From the NCBI GenBank assembly GCA_032622095.1, contig CP136066.1, positions 226,178,961 through 226,242,960 of the forward strand: a stretch of DNA of 64,000 bases. The letters are read 5' to 3'. A model generated the notes under the pieces. It searched no databases. It had not been told where the DNA came from and saw nothing but the letters and a program-made list of their open reading frames with translations. The stretch comes from Siphonodentalium dalli. Lineage: Eukaryota; Mollusca; Scaphopoda; Gadilida; Siphonodentaliidae. Made by a program: the position numbers and the translations under genes. Positions 14,701 through 23,925 of this stretch are shown here, piece by piece (position 1 is the stretch's first letter; each line of letters opens with the position of its first letter).

Positions 14701-17700
14701 GGTTGAATATTCGTTCGGTGACTAACGCTTCGAATGTGTTCCCTCCCAGATGTTCAATGATGTGTGTGGCGAGACCATATAGCAGACTGTTATAATAATA
14801 ATCCTCCCGCCAAGTTCCTTTTGTTCTAAAATGTCGCAACCTCCTGAAAACATATCGAGCCACATGTGACAGGGATGCGGGTAAATTGGGCCGACACCCC
14901 TTACTACCACTCTAAGGGTCTAAGCACCCTATACCACGACATAAATGGTCAGGTTACTACGTTTTAAACTTTTCGGTGAACAAAGACAGGGACAAGTCTG
15001 TCGCGCGAAATTTGACAGCAACAGTACTCTCTAAATGTCTTATTCGTGGTACTACACGTATTCTTGTTGAAAAGACTGGTTCCTGGTCGAAAGCTGCAAC
15101 AATCTGAAATCGTAGTAACCTGACCCCTCGAGCCCTACTACAACTCTAAGGATCATGTTACTACGAATTTGGCAAGCTCTGTCAGCGAAACAGTCACTGA
15201 TATGCGTTCCGGGACGCGAAGCATGGCACAGGGACGCAACTGTATGGAGATTGCGAATTTGGCTGTTGCTCAATTGGGTCAAGGACCAGTCGAAATGCGC
15301 GAAATTCGACAACAACTTGCTATACTTTACAGCAATAAATTTATATTTTTAATAATATATTTGTATCTCAAATTAGATGTAGGGGATCTATAATGAGTCG
15401 CAATTATAAACGAAATATATTAACCGAATGCACTGAATTCGATTCGAGTCGAGCTTTAGCGAATATAATTTAGTGGACGAGGTTGTGTAAGATGTGTTAT
15501 GTAAACAGAAGCAAAATTTATGTAACACGAGCAGGATCTTGTTTACGTACACCATCGTACGTCTTGACGACAATATACTATTTACGTACCCCATCGTACG
15601 TCTTGACGACAATATGTACTATTTACGCGCTGATTATGTTTGGCATATGAACAAAACTATATATTTTTTAATATTGCTTCTGTTGATGGCGATTTGAAAA
15701 ATATGAATATTCCTGCAACGAACGCCGCCCGTGCCTTTAACTCGGAATAATTTATGACATTTAACCTCTATTCGAGATTCAAGATTTAGTACAAAACATC
15801 AGCAGAGCTTGACTTGTGTCTGTTTATTTGCACTTGTAGTACTGAGCATATAGATCCCCCTTTCGCCGATTTTAAAGATGCATAATCAGAATTAACGCTC
15901 CCAAATGACTATTTCTTTGGCTTTGTGTGAAAAGTATTTGATCCGAATCGAGGAACACACCCATCAAAGCTCAGTGATCAGCTATCCATTTTTGAAATTT
16001 GTTATTTCTCGAAATGTATAATTATTTGTGGTCCAGAAAAGAGCCGGCAAACCGATGGTCTGGGACAAATTGCGCATGAAGATGAATAACTCTAAAATCA
16101 AGTGGTAATACGGTCATTCGTGATACGCAAGTGATAATACGGCTATATTTCGTTGAACAACATGTTGATAAATAATACGTTTTGGGAAATTTTATACCAT
16201 AGTTGACAGCGGTTAGCATTATTTTGTTGCAATTAATCGTTTCTGATAACAAAAGCGTAAATAAATGTTGTTGTTGTTGTTGTTGTTGCAGTTGTTGTTG
16301 TTGTTGTAGTTGTTGTTGTAACTTGATGATATGGGGACCGTCTGGTTGGATTGAGTACCTTTAAGTCATCCGAGATGGGATCCCGGACATATATTTTTTT
16401 TAACTGAAATCATTCTAGTGTATAATACATGTAGGGACTTTGGTCCGATAAATTGTGGATATACCCAACGGAGAATCAAATACTGGTTCTACGTTTTGGT
16501 TCTCTGAGTAATTTTTTAACGTTGTAGACTGGCTATAACATACTAGAATTTTATCGATGTATGATGCAAACTTACTGTGCGAGGTTGGCCCTGGTGATGT
16601 TTGGGTTAAATCTGATGTATTTATTTTCAGGTATAGCCATCCGATGAGCCAGGATGTCCTGCACCGTGCCGTATCGCTCTCGAAGGTAACTCGAGTCCAC
16701 CGCCCAATCATTGAGAATATGGCGAAGCTGAGTCTTATACGAAAAGCTGAAACATGGAAAACATACATAAACATAAATAAACATACAAACAAAAAAATTA
16801 AAGGCCCACTTTTTCGAACCCCCAGGTCAAATTACACATTTATATGTAAAATATATCACAACTACACCCCCCCCCCCCCGCCCCCTTGAATCAGAATCAG
16901 ACCAAACACAAGTTTTGCAATGGACATTCAGATATTTTAACCTGAAAATTGCATAAATCCTAACATCTAATGGTCTAACTACAGACAAATGCACACGGCT
17001 ACGGGCTACAGACAATGACACACCGGGCCGACCATGGTTGTTCGGCCCGGTGTGAGAAAATTTTGAAAACTTTACAAGAAAATCGCAAATCCTAGCATCT
17101 AGACTGGCCTCAACTGAAGCTTTCCTAGTGTTTGAAATTTGTTAAACCGATGTGCGAAAATTTTGAAATCTGAACAAGAAAATCGCAAAATCCTAGTATC
17201 TAGACTAGCCTCAAGCCTCGAGTTGGACATTTCAAACCTGGCACGCCAACTTCGGTTGGAAAATTTCCAACTGACGACAATTCCAATTACAATGTTGACC
17301 AAATGTATGACAATATTGTTTTCTTAAATTAACTAGCAGTTTTTGACTGGCCACGGGGGGGGGGGGGGGACCAGGACACAAGCTTTCCAAGTGTTGTAAA
17401 TTTCCAACCTGTCACACCCCCCCCCCCCCCCAAGGTTGGAAAATTTCCCACTGATGACCATTTCAGTCCAAAAATGTTACCGAAAATAGGAAAATATGCA
17501 AATATTGGTCCAAAAACAATTAATTCCCCCCAATGGTAGTGCAAATGTATTATTTTCAATGGAAGGGGAATAACTCTATATCTTAAAGATAGAGTTATTC
17601 CCCTTCTATTGAAAATAAATATGTAGTTTGAATTCTGTTGCATTCTGGGAGTCGTAACGGGGAAAATGTTTGCATGTATGATTTCAGCTATTTTCTATTA

Positions 17701-19527
17701 CTCTATATATGCGCACCTTCTGAGACACAGACGTTCTAAAATGGTGATGGATTATAGTATTTTAATCATATTTTATGGCATAGATTGTTATAATTTATTA
17801 AAACCGTATAAGAAGGCACTATACAAAAAAATAATCGGTGACTCGAAAATTAAGTGGGCCTTTTATATAAAGTGCAGTGTATGTCAGTGTATATAATAGA
17901 AGATACCATTTTAAGGGGCAGACACATGTTTTGCATAAATCCAGGCAAACATTGCAAGAGACTCATCAAAGAATATCTCTGGATCTTTCTGGCGAAAAAT
18001 CAAAAATTTCACATATCATCATCTTAGTTGGTTGTGTATAATCATAATGTTGAGTAAAAATTTAATAGCATAATATGGCATCATACCCCCATATATTATA
18101 ATGAAGAATAAACCAGTCACAAATATTCCAGCCCAATGAATATAAATGTTGATATACGCAGTCCATATGTGGTCCACGCAAGCAGTGAGCAATCAACTGG
18201 AATTAGGCCATAGTGTTACGAGATATGGTGGTCAGCTTGGTTATGAACACATGCCCCTGGGGAAAATTACTAAAATTGTTTCTGGAATTCGTTTGTTGAA
18301 TAAAGTTAAAAAATTGGGCGCAAACGCATCTGTTGAAATAAAAAAGGTATGGATGGCTTCGGAATGACTTGCGGAACACATATGAGCATTTATATGTTTA
18401 TATGTCATCGCGTTTAGCGACAAATAATGCTCGAAAATATTGATACTATAACTATGTCAAAGGCCTCTGAGCGGACAGGGAAATTGACGACCCGATTTAT
18501 TCGGTATATTTCGCTAGTTTCCGATATGATATCACGAGTTCGATTCATTATTCATTATTTTTTTTATAGTGCCATTATATACGGCTTTAATAACAATTTA
18601 TGCCATAAAATGTTATTAAAACACTATAATTTGAAACGTCTGTGTCTCAGAAGATGCCCATAGAGAAATAGAAAACAGCTGAAATCATAGAAAGATTTCC
18701 CCCGTTATGGCTCACAGGATGCAACTAAAACGTATATTCAATGGAAGGGGATTAACTCTATGGCTTGAGATATAGTTATTCCCCTTCCATTGTAAATAAT
18801 GAAACTTGAACACATATCACAGTCGATATCTCAACAAAAACAACAAGTTCACAGTTTATTGCATCGAATAAGTTGATAACACAATGTTTTGGAGCTTCCT
18901 CTTTCAAATGGTATATACATGTAATATGGCCTATATTTTTTATAAAATTATTTGGGGGTTCGAAAATTTAGTGGGCCTTTAATTTTGTATATAAAGCGTT
19001 AATTGGGAACTAAACTCACATCGAGTGTTCTTCCAGAATATCTAAAAAATAAACTCACCTCGCGTGTTCCTCCAGAATATCCAACAATAAACTCGCCTCA
19101 TGTGTTCTTCCAGTCTATGTAAACATACACTCAGATTCATACTGATACTGCCACTATTTTTTATATGTGGGTATGTAGTTTACTCCAGACTGGTGTTCTT
19201 CCAGAATATCTAAAAATAAACTCACCTCGCGTGTTCCTCCAGAATATCCAACAGTAGAGTGGCCGTGAATGCTTTCGTTAGAGAGGCGATCTGAAACAGT
19301 GTGTCGGCTGTAACCGGCGCGTTGGTCGCCCGGTCCTTAACGCCGTACCCTCTAGCCATCTTCACCGATCCGTCTTTAACCACGGCTAGGGACAGACCCG
19401 GTTTCCCGCGACAAGACATAGTCCCATCAATAAAATGGTCAACATCAGATTCCCGCGTTCCTTTACAGAGATAAATGCTCAACAGAAGCATAGAAATTAC
19501 GGTCGCTGTGAAATCGAAGCGAAACAT
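2663..19527 (-). CDS. secreted serine beta-lactamase-like hydrolase (five-exon gene)
   Basis: Exons 19226-19527, 16576-16746, 14580-14843, 4055-4314 and 2663-3213 total 1548 bases, or 515 codons plus stop. All four junctions have GT..AG borders and matching phases (2, 2, 2, 1). The product has an N-terminal hydrophobic signal sequence (about residues 6-20). It has the serine beta-lactamase/penicillin-binding motifs S82-L-T-K85, Y174-Y-N176 and H339-S-G341, and the conserved block around AHRMAIPE. The last ~100 residues match the lipocalin-like domain often attached to this family (DUF3471/Pab87-type). The basic run R406-K-K-R409 in the linker looks like a furin-type site. Metazoan relatives are usually called beta-lactamase-like or serine hydrolase proteins, and their substrates are mostly unknown. 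It probably acts in the secretory pathway or outside the cell as an esterase, peptidase or amidase. The frame is intact although the introns are full of mobile elements. Confidence 0.88.
3230..4026 (+). mobile_element. TTAA-type MITE, copy 1 (decayed)
   Basis: Related to the elements at 15876 and 38490. It shares AATCCGAATTAAC at the left, the internal TTTCTTTGGCTTCGGGGTAA block and a right end ATGTACCT followed by TTAA. A G/C-run minisatellite with unit CCTGAATACCAGTTAATTTT plus a poly-G run (3483-3640) and a related block (3870-3975) interrupt it. It lies in intron 4 of the hydrolase gene. Confidence 0.5.
4055..4314 (-). CDS. hydrolase exon 4
   Basis: 260 bases. The acceptor is CTTGCAG and the donor G|GTGAG (phase 1). 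It encodes GSGGIFSNANDMAKWLLFQL, the glycine-rich block that packs under the active site in this family, and ends at LGWQLGYYRG just before the H-x-G strand in exon 5. Confidence 0.9.
4580..5605 (+). repeat. interspersed repeat X, copy 1
   Basis: Shared with 16855-17545: poly-C tracts, TATTTTAACCTGAAAATTGC, a hairpin ACACCGGGCC...GGCCCGGTGT (4828-4861), and repeated blocks containing GAAAATCGCAAATCCTAGCA and GGTTGGAAAATTTC. Inside each copy a unit of about 190-250 bp occurs two to three times. No protein is encoded. The class is unknown. Confidence 0.6.
5844..5895. repeat. small inverted repeat (hairpin)
   Basis: AATATTATTCGTTAG on the left pairs with CTAACGAATGAATAATATT on the right, with one bulge, around a core containing AGCGCTAATATAGGCGCT. 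It is intronic, with no linked gene or element recognised. Confidence 0.5.
6600..6960 (+). repeat. 121-bp tandem array I
   Basis: About three copies of a unit anchored on GATCTCGGAAACGGGTGGAG, with CTTGAAATTTGCTATGTGAA, GTATCTTGCCCCGGATACGA and TCGGGTCGCCGAGCCCGTG in order. The same unit recurs at 12000-12391. It lies directly left of Helitron-like element B, so it probably belongs to a decayed sister element. Confidence 0.75.
6997..8263 (+). mobile_element. Helitron-like element B
   Basis: It starts TCTACCATATATTTTGAGAC at 6997 and ends with the hairpin CGCCAGTGGCG, ten bases and CTAG at 8260-8263. The inside has GGTCAAGGTCAA repeats (7060-7310), a microsatellite (7405-7495) and a TTTCATCGAAATCGGCTGGG motif. 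The tail is A-rich. Element C begins at the next base. Confidence 0.65.
8264..9228 (+). mobile_element. Helitron-like element C
   Basis: Its 5' end (TCTATATATATATTTTGAAA) abuts the CTAG of element B. The 3' end has the hairpin CCGCCAGTGGTGGG and CTAC in place of CTAG. Three near-identical blocks of about 65 bp containing AAAAAGGCACAATTAACTC lie at 8925-9120. No coding sequence. Confidence 0.6.
10690..11690 (+). repeat. alternating 147/135-bp tandem array
   Basis: Anchors of the form TATCATGGAGATGATT or TATCATGGAGAAGAA followed by CAATTTGGTGGAAATCGGCG start near 10702, 10849, 10984, 11131, 11267, 11416 and 11550. Spacings are 147, 135, 147, 136, 149 and 134. The two monomer types (GATGATT and AAGAACGTG forms) alternate, so the real repeat is a dimer of about 283 bp. 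More diverged units lie upstream to about 10100. Confidence 0.75.
12000..12391 (+). repeat. 121-bp tandem array II
   Basis: Three full units and the first 30 bases of a fourth, starting at 12000, 12121, 12242 and 12362. The consensus is the same as in array I (6600-6960). The array stops abruptly at a run of A before the 3' terminal part of Helitron-like element D. Confidence 0.8.
12535..12775 (+). mobile_element. Helitron-like element E (5' fragment)
   Basis: It starts TCTACTATATATTTTGAGAA at the base after element D's CTAG and follows element A for about 200 bases (CTCTATAGACTC, AAACTTCCCATCTAAGGGTA), then similarity stops. No 3' hairpin/CTAG was found, so it is truncated. Confidence 0.55.
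12941..13215 (+). mobile_element. fold-back element
   Basis: A hairpin spans about 13068-13205. AATCTTTTATCGAATGAGTT and GCGGACCGCACAAGGATATA pair with the inverted CGTCCGCAACGAGTTCGATA and AAAGATTCGAG arm. The left flank (GTTGAGGCGAACGTCATG, then GGAACAAGCGTGTAATAAA) recurs at 14430-14560 without the hairpin, so both look like copies of one family. Confidence 0.5.
13471..13622. repeat. long imperfect palindrome (75-bp arms)
   Basis: The arms run from CCTACGAGTTTTGGTTGAAT to its inverted counterpart ATTCAACCAAAACCCGTAGG and meet at GCGGCTGCAAGCCGC, with few mismatches and almost no loop. The outer sequence, including TGAATACC, TATCTCATGAGTG and the 3' flank GGTTTTCTTTTTATTATAT, is shared with the hairpin at 47888-48028, so it is a mobile fold-back family. 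Confidence 0.7.
14430..14575 (+). repeat. partial copy of the 12941 fold-back family
   Basis: CATGGTTGAGGCAAACGTCATG, CGAGATGCGTATGGAAACG and AGGAACAATCATGTAATAAA match the left part of the element at 12941 in the same order. The copy ends at the exon 3 donor of the hydrolase gene. Confidence 0.5.
14580..14843 (-). CDS. hydrolase exon 3 (Y-x-N motif)
   Basis: 264 bases. The acceptor is TATGTTTTCAG and the donor CAG|GTGAGT. It encodes RLRHFRTKG, then DYYYNSLLYGLA, which carries the second catalytic motif (Tyr174, Asn176), and FNPLGMTSSTF, a highly conserved stretch of the family. Confidence 0.9.
15876..16360 (+). mobile_element. TTAA-type MITE, copy 2
   Basis: Flanked by TTAA at 15872-15875 and 16361-16364. 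Termini AGATGCATAATC and GATTGAGTACCT are inverted copies, with mismatches on the left. Internal landmarks are ACCCATCAAAGCTCAG, ATGAATAACTCTAAAATCA and TCGTTTCTGATAAC. A (GTT)n microsatellite fills 16264-16320. No coding sequence. TTAA duplication is typical of piggyBac and Sola3; the terminal bases do not decide. Confidence 0.65.
16576..16746 (-). CDS. hydrolase exon 2
   Basis: 171 bases between a pyrimidine-rich acceptor (CATGTTTCAG) and a GTAAGT donor. It encodes residues 101-158, including ILAHRMAIPE, the family counterpart of the LLSHRTGLP block, and FNPNITRANL. Phases 2 in and 2 out match exons 1 and 3, so the exon is needed to fill the gap between the S-x-x-K and Y-x-N motifs. Confidence 0.85.
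16855..17545 (+). repeat. interspersed repeat X, copy 2
   Basis: Same order of blocks as 4580-5605: poly-C tract, TATTTTAACCTGAAAATTGC, the hairpin ACACCGGGCC...GGCCCGGTGT at 17021-17053, then GAAAATCGCAAATCCTAGCA twice and GGTTGGAAAATTTCC twice, with poly-G/poly-C tracts near 17355 and 17420. It lies in intron 1 of the hydrolase gene. Confidence 0.6.
17551..18798. mobile_element. element bounded by two hairpins in inverted arms
   Basis: A 67-bp palindrome at 17551-17617 (TATTTTCAATGGAAGGGG and its complement) and a diverged copy at 18735-18798 bound the unit. The sequence inside the first hairpin (17620-17860; ATTTCAGCTATTTTCTATTA, GAGACACAGACGTT, ATGGCATAGATTGTTATAA) returns in inverted orientation at 18555-18720. 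The ends are therefore inverted arms of about 250 bp, each tipped by a hairpin, around a unique centre. No coding sequence. Confidence 0.55.
19013..19245 (-). repeat. tandem copies of the exon 1 splice donor region
   Basis: The exon 1/intron 1 border of the hydrolase gene (AACTCACCTCGCGTGTTCCT, CCAGAATATC on the plus strand) is repeated at about 19014, 19057 and 19091, with a further half copy at 19190-19215 and the functional one at 19221. Unit length is about 43 bp near the gene. At least two extra copies keep a GTGAG donor on the minus strand. Confidence 0.75.
19226..19527 (-). CDS. hydrolase exon 1 (signal peptide, S-x-x-K)
   Basis: ATG at 19527 is the only Met ahead of the hydrophobic core (ISMLLLSIYL). 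The exon holds the GLSLAVVKDG strand typical of the family start and the nucleophile motif IASLTKAFTA (Ser82, Lys85). It ends in a GAG|GTGAG donor, phase 2. Confidence 0.9.
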
Positions 19528-19647
19528 GTCAACGACGCTGAAATTTTATTTTAAATGTCGTTTTGAGAAGAGAGAGTTATAGCGCACGAAGAGCTCTGCA
19601 TGTATGGTCCAAAGGGTCGAGTGATCATCTCATTCACCCAAACAGTC

Positions 19648-19655
19648 TTTATATA
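19648..19655 (-). promoter_or_regulatory. candidate TATA box of the hydrolase gene
   Basis: TATATAAA on the minus strand, about 120 bases before the ATG. Initiation about 30 bases downstream would leave a 5' UTR of roughly 90 bases. It is a motif match only. Confidence 0.4.
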
Positions 19656-19659
19656 CGCG

Positions 19660-21470
19660 GTCAGTTAATTGTGTTGTTTATCTGGGCGATCGACAACCAT
19701 GCATATACATTGCATGACTCATACGTTGTATATATACAAAGCGTCGAACCCTGGGGTAAAATCGCTCTCAATGCTTTTTATGTATATTTCCGCCCCAATT
19801 AATGTATTGTCACAAATGTTACTATACTGTTTACATAGCAAAATAATGCTGCCACTTCACGTTCAAATTGCTTTATTATGGCACAAGCGACGGGTGGTCG
19901 CGTGATGGCAAATAATTGAGGAAGTATAAGAGTCAATATCAATTTTGGTCAAAATTACAGATATGCCACATGGCATTTTTTTAGTTCCGATAATGGGGAA
20001 AGTTGTTATCATTTCGAGATATATAGCTATTGAACTGGAAGAAACGACTGAAGTTCGAGCTTAAACATCCAGCAATTATATTTTATGATGCTATGAATGG
20101 TGGATGTCTGGAAATTATGTCTCTTCTGTAACAGTATTATCATCTGGTATATCATTTTTCAGAATAGAGATATTGGAGTACTTTTGGATCCGAATTGAGT
20201 ATTGACCGGTAATGCATTGATCGAGAAAACATTTACCCTTTGTATAGCTTGTTTTCAATGGGGGCCACAATGGAACACATTTTTCTCCGAAAAAATTAAT
20301 TTCAACACAACATTAAACTTTATTAAATCAAGATAATCAAATGTCACACACTTTCTAACATAATATTGAATTGGACACTCCTTGTCCACCAAATATTGAA
20401 CAAAACTGGAATTGAAATATATAACGTTTCATTTATAGATGAAAACATAATATGTGTTACACGACGGACTTAAGCGCAACACGAAAGACACATATTTGCT
20501 ACGGGGTGGACAATATCTGATAAATTTCTGTATAAAAGTCATGTCGAAATCCAGAGTTACGAAATATGCTAACAAGATGATAAAACCTGTTATTCATAAC
20601 GAAAATACAGCAACGAACTACACAATCAGGATATCTGACGTTTGGTATACGATGTAGGAATAGGCTTTGTTACAGTAAGGACCACAACGTTACACAACTG
20701 ACACAGTCATATGCGAAATGTCATTTGTATACATATAGGTATAATATTCATGTAATGGCATCAGTGCAAATTCAATATTATGGCGATTCTCGCGAGAATT
20801 CATGTCCCAAATACTTAATGATGTTTTCTGACGCGTATTTCTATATCAATATATGATGTGCGTTACAGTAAAGATTACACGCTTGACAAAAAAAGGCGCA
20901 TAGCATATATACAGGCTATTATAAAAAACGAGGTTCAATTTGTGGAATTTCTTTTCATAATAAATGCCCCACTGTTTTTTACACATTCAGTACACATATG
21001 GTATAACGAATATTGTTAACGGAATACCATAGTAAATAAATTGTCGTTACACGATAGACATTGGTTATAGTCGGGAACACTCTATCCCTTGCTTTATCAG
21101 ATGAAATAATATGAACGTACACTAACATTCGTTTGTGTTTAAATATAATACAACTATGTGGTGAAGTGGTGCCCGCGTACTGGACAATATGTAAGGATAA
21201 AGAATATTGTGTGTAGGTTAAACTATTGTGATAGATTCGAGTAACGGACGACAGGGATATGCTATGGGATTTTCCGGATACATGTAAATTAGCACACATT
21301 GTATATTTGAATCCCTTTCGTATATACCTGTCTCGTTTAGATTTGTGCTCGGTTGAGATAAATTAAAACAAGTGCATGTCCGTGTTTCATAAATATAAGT
21401 ACATGTTCCTGGTGTTAGATAAGCTATCCCGATGCACATTGCTCGAATTCATCATTACAAGCATGAATTC
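19660..21470. other. AT-rich stretch without recognisable gene
   Basis: Short open frames here have no recognisable motif or splice logic. No clear repeat, terminal inverted repeat or RNA gene was seen. Confidence 0.4.
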
Positions 21471-21488
21471 CACCTTCATTATATTCAC

Positions 21489-21537
21489 AGGTCCCCAGAA
21501 CAAAAATTGACCACAATTTTTGTTCTGGGGACCTGTG
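21489..21537. mobile_element. 49-bp hairpin insertion flanked by 11-bp direct repeats
   Basis: AGGTCCCCAGAACAAAAATTG and its exact complement are separated by ACCA. The perfect direct repeat ATTATATTCAC flanks it at 21478-21488 and 21538-21548, as expected for a target duplication. The mechanism is unknown. It could instead be a template-switch inverted duplication. Confidence 0.55.
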
Positions 21538-23015
21538 ATTATATTCACATATAAAAAAAGTATATTAGTGAGGTAAAGTAATGATAACTTTTAAAACAGT
21601 TTACTCATCGCCGAGTCCCACGCACATTCCCCAACAGCGAAATGTGAATGAGACCCCTCGATCAGTTGTGGATCTGGAATAACCGAGATCACTTCATCAT
21701 AATTATACCAAGAAATGTCATTACATTTTTTCGGTCAGCAAAAGCAGTTAGAATATTTAACGCCAACACGCTTCATGCATTTAACAAGGAATTCACGCTC
21801 AGACATTTCTTCTATAATACCAGGGTGTATGGATTTCTGATACTCAACCAGTACGTACTTATTCACACCAGGAATCATGCTATCTGCCTTTCCATTCACA
21901 CAACACTCACTCATCGGACCTACGTCTACAACCACGCCTATACCTTTCTCAGCCTTCATCTCCTCACATATCTCCCCATCTCCAAAAACTACACCCGCAT
22001 CCTGCACGCCGCATTCATTAACCACGCTACCACCTTGCTCAACCACCGTCTTCTTACATATCTGCTCGCCCGTATTTCCGCGGCAACCTCTGCATGTGAA
22101 CCTTGGTGCATGCTCGACTCATAATTCTTGCAATAATCGTGTTCAACCCATCTTCCATCAACTATGTCCTCATCAACAACAGTCACATCGACGCGCACAC
22201 CACTCTGCTCACAACTTTCACTGACCACGCTACCTTGCTCGACCTCCACCTCCTCACATATCTCCTCACCACACACAATCACTTCCGCTGCAACATCAAA
22301 CTCAAACGCGCTAATCTCGCTACAAACTGGATCTGCCTTCGCAATCGTGCATATCTCCTCACCCTCAACGACCACATCGCTCGACTCACAACATGCATTA
22401 ACCACGTTACCACATTCCCCAGCCTCCGTCTCCTCATATATCTCCTCACATATATCCCGACTCCCCACAACCACATCTACCAGCACATCACTCGACTCAC
22501 AACATTCATTAACCACGCTACCACCTTGTTCAACCACTATCTCCTCACATATATCCTCACAAATCTCCCGATCCCTCACAGCCACATCTACCAGCACACC
22601 ACTCGACTCAGAACATTCATTAACCACGCTACCACCTTGTTCAACCACTATCTCCTCACATGTCTCCTCGCATATCTCCCGATCTCTCACAACCGCATCT
22701 AACAGCACACCACTCGACCCAGAACATTCATTAACCACGCTACCACCTTGTTCAACCACTATCTCCTCACATGTCTCTTCGCATATCTCCCGATCCCTCA
22801 CAGCCACATCTACCAGTACACGTCCACTCGACTCACAACATTCATTAACCACTCTACCTCGTTCCTCAACCTCCATCTTCTCACCCTCAATCCCCACATC
22901 TACCAGCACACCGCTCGACTCACAACATTCATTAACCACGCTACCACCTTGCTCAACCTCTTCGCGTATCTGCTCACCCCTTGCAATCCTACTTCCATCA
23001 CATATGCCTTCACCT

Positions 23016-23059
23016 ATGGGGCGCCATCCCGGCAAATATTCGTTTTCGGAGATATCTCC
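23016..23059 (+). repeat. left terminal inverted repeat of the palindrome element
   Basis: Pairs with 23882-23925 over 44 bp with one mismatch (position 16: G here, T in the complement of the right end). The innermost 12 bases are the first GGAGATATCTCC palindrome, so the array begins inside the terminal repeat. Confidence 0.85.
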
Positions 23060-23881
23060 TCGTAATTTGGAGATATCTCCTCGGTTTCGAGGAGATATCT
23101 CCTTGGAATTGCAATTCCTAGCAGATATCTGCTTGGAATATGGTCCATTATGGAGATATCTCCTTGGATCCAAGGAGATATCTGCTTGGATTATGGAGAT
23201 ATCTCCTTGGATCCTAGGAGATATCTCCTCGCAACTACGAGATATCTGCTTGAAATATTTCCAACGAGATATCTCCTTGAAACCGAGGAGATATCTCCAT
23301 AATCCAAGCAGATATCTGCTCGGATTATGCAGATATCTCCTTGAAATAGTTTTCAACGAGATATCTCCTTGGACCCAAGGAGATATCTCCATATTCCAAG
23401 CAGATATTTCCTTGAAAATATTCCAAGCAGATATCTGCTTGGATTATGGAGATATCTCCTTGGAAAACCGCGGCCATGAAATATTAATGATTTCTCCACA
23501 GTACATATACGTTTTTTCCATTTTTTCGAAATACACCCAAGCAGATATCTGCTCGGAATATGGAGATATCTCCTTGAAATATTTTTCAAGCAGATATCTC
23601 CATAATGCGAGCAGATATCTGCTTGGATCCAAGGAGATATCTCCTTGAACATATTTCAAGGAGATATCTCCATAATGCGAGCAGATATCTGCTTGGATCC
23701 AAGGAGATATATCTTTGGATCCAAGCAGATATCTGCTCGCATTATGGAGATATCTCCTCGGTTTCAAGGTGATATCTCCTTGAAAATATGTCCGAGGAGA
23801 TATCTCCATATTCCAAGCAGATATATCCTTGAAACCGAGGAGATATCTCCATAATGCGAGCAGATATCTGCTTGGATCCAA

Positions 23882-23925
23882 GGAGATATCTCCGAAAACG
23901 AATATTTGCAGGGATGGCGCCCCAT
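23882..23925 (-). repeat. right terminal inverted repeat of the palindrome element
   Basis: Inverted partner of 23016-23059. It starts with the last palindrome and ends GGATGGCGCCCCAT, followed by ATTCACCT. Confidence 0.85.

Larger units (their letters stand above)
23016..23925. mobile_element. 910-bp inverted-repeat element built of GATATC palindromes
   Basis: Terminal inverted repeats of 44 bp (23016-23059 and 23882-23925; start ATGGGGCGCCATCCC) differ at one base. Flanks CTTCACCT and ATTCACCT (23008-23015, 23926-23933) agree at 7 of 8 bases, suggesting an 8-bp target duplication. TA is the alternative reading. Inside are 34 copies (three degenerate) of a 12-bp palindrome in two flavours, GGAGATATCTCC and GCAGATATCTGC. 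They are joined by a small set of linkers such as TTGGATCCAA, TTGAAACCGA, TCGCATTAT and TTGGATTAT. Core-to-core spacing is mostly 21 or 22 bp, sometimes 27-29. A unique 75-bp centre lies at 23463-23537. There is no transposase, so it is non-autonomous. An 8-bp duplication would fit hAT, but this is not proven. Confidence 0.75.

Noticed and set aside
22164-23648. Plus-strand Ser/Thr-rich reading frame of almost 500 codons
   Set aside because: It is the shadow of the repeated minus-strand frame and runs on into the palindrome array, which is open in nearly all frames because it is self-complementary.
23016-23925. CRISPR-like array (palindromic repeats with spacers)
   Set aside because: Linkers are 9-19 bp and come from a small recurring set, repeats are 12-bp perfect palindromes, terminal inverted repeats and a target duplication are present, and the context is eukaryotic.
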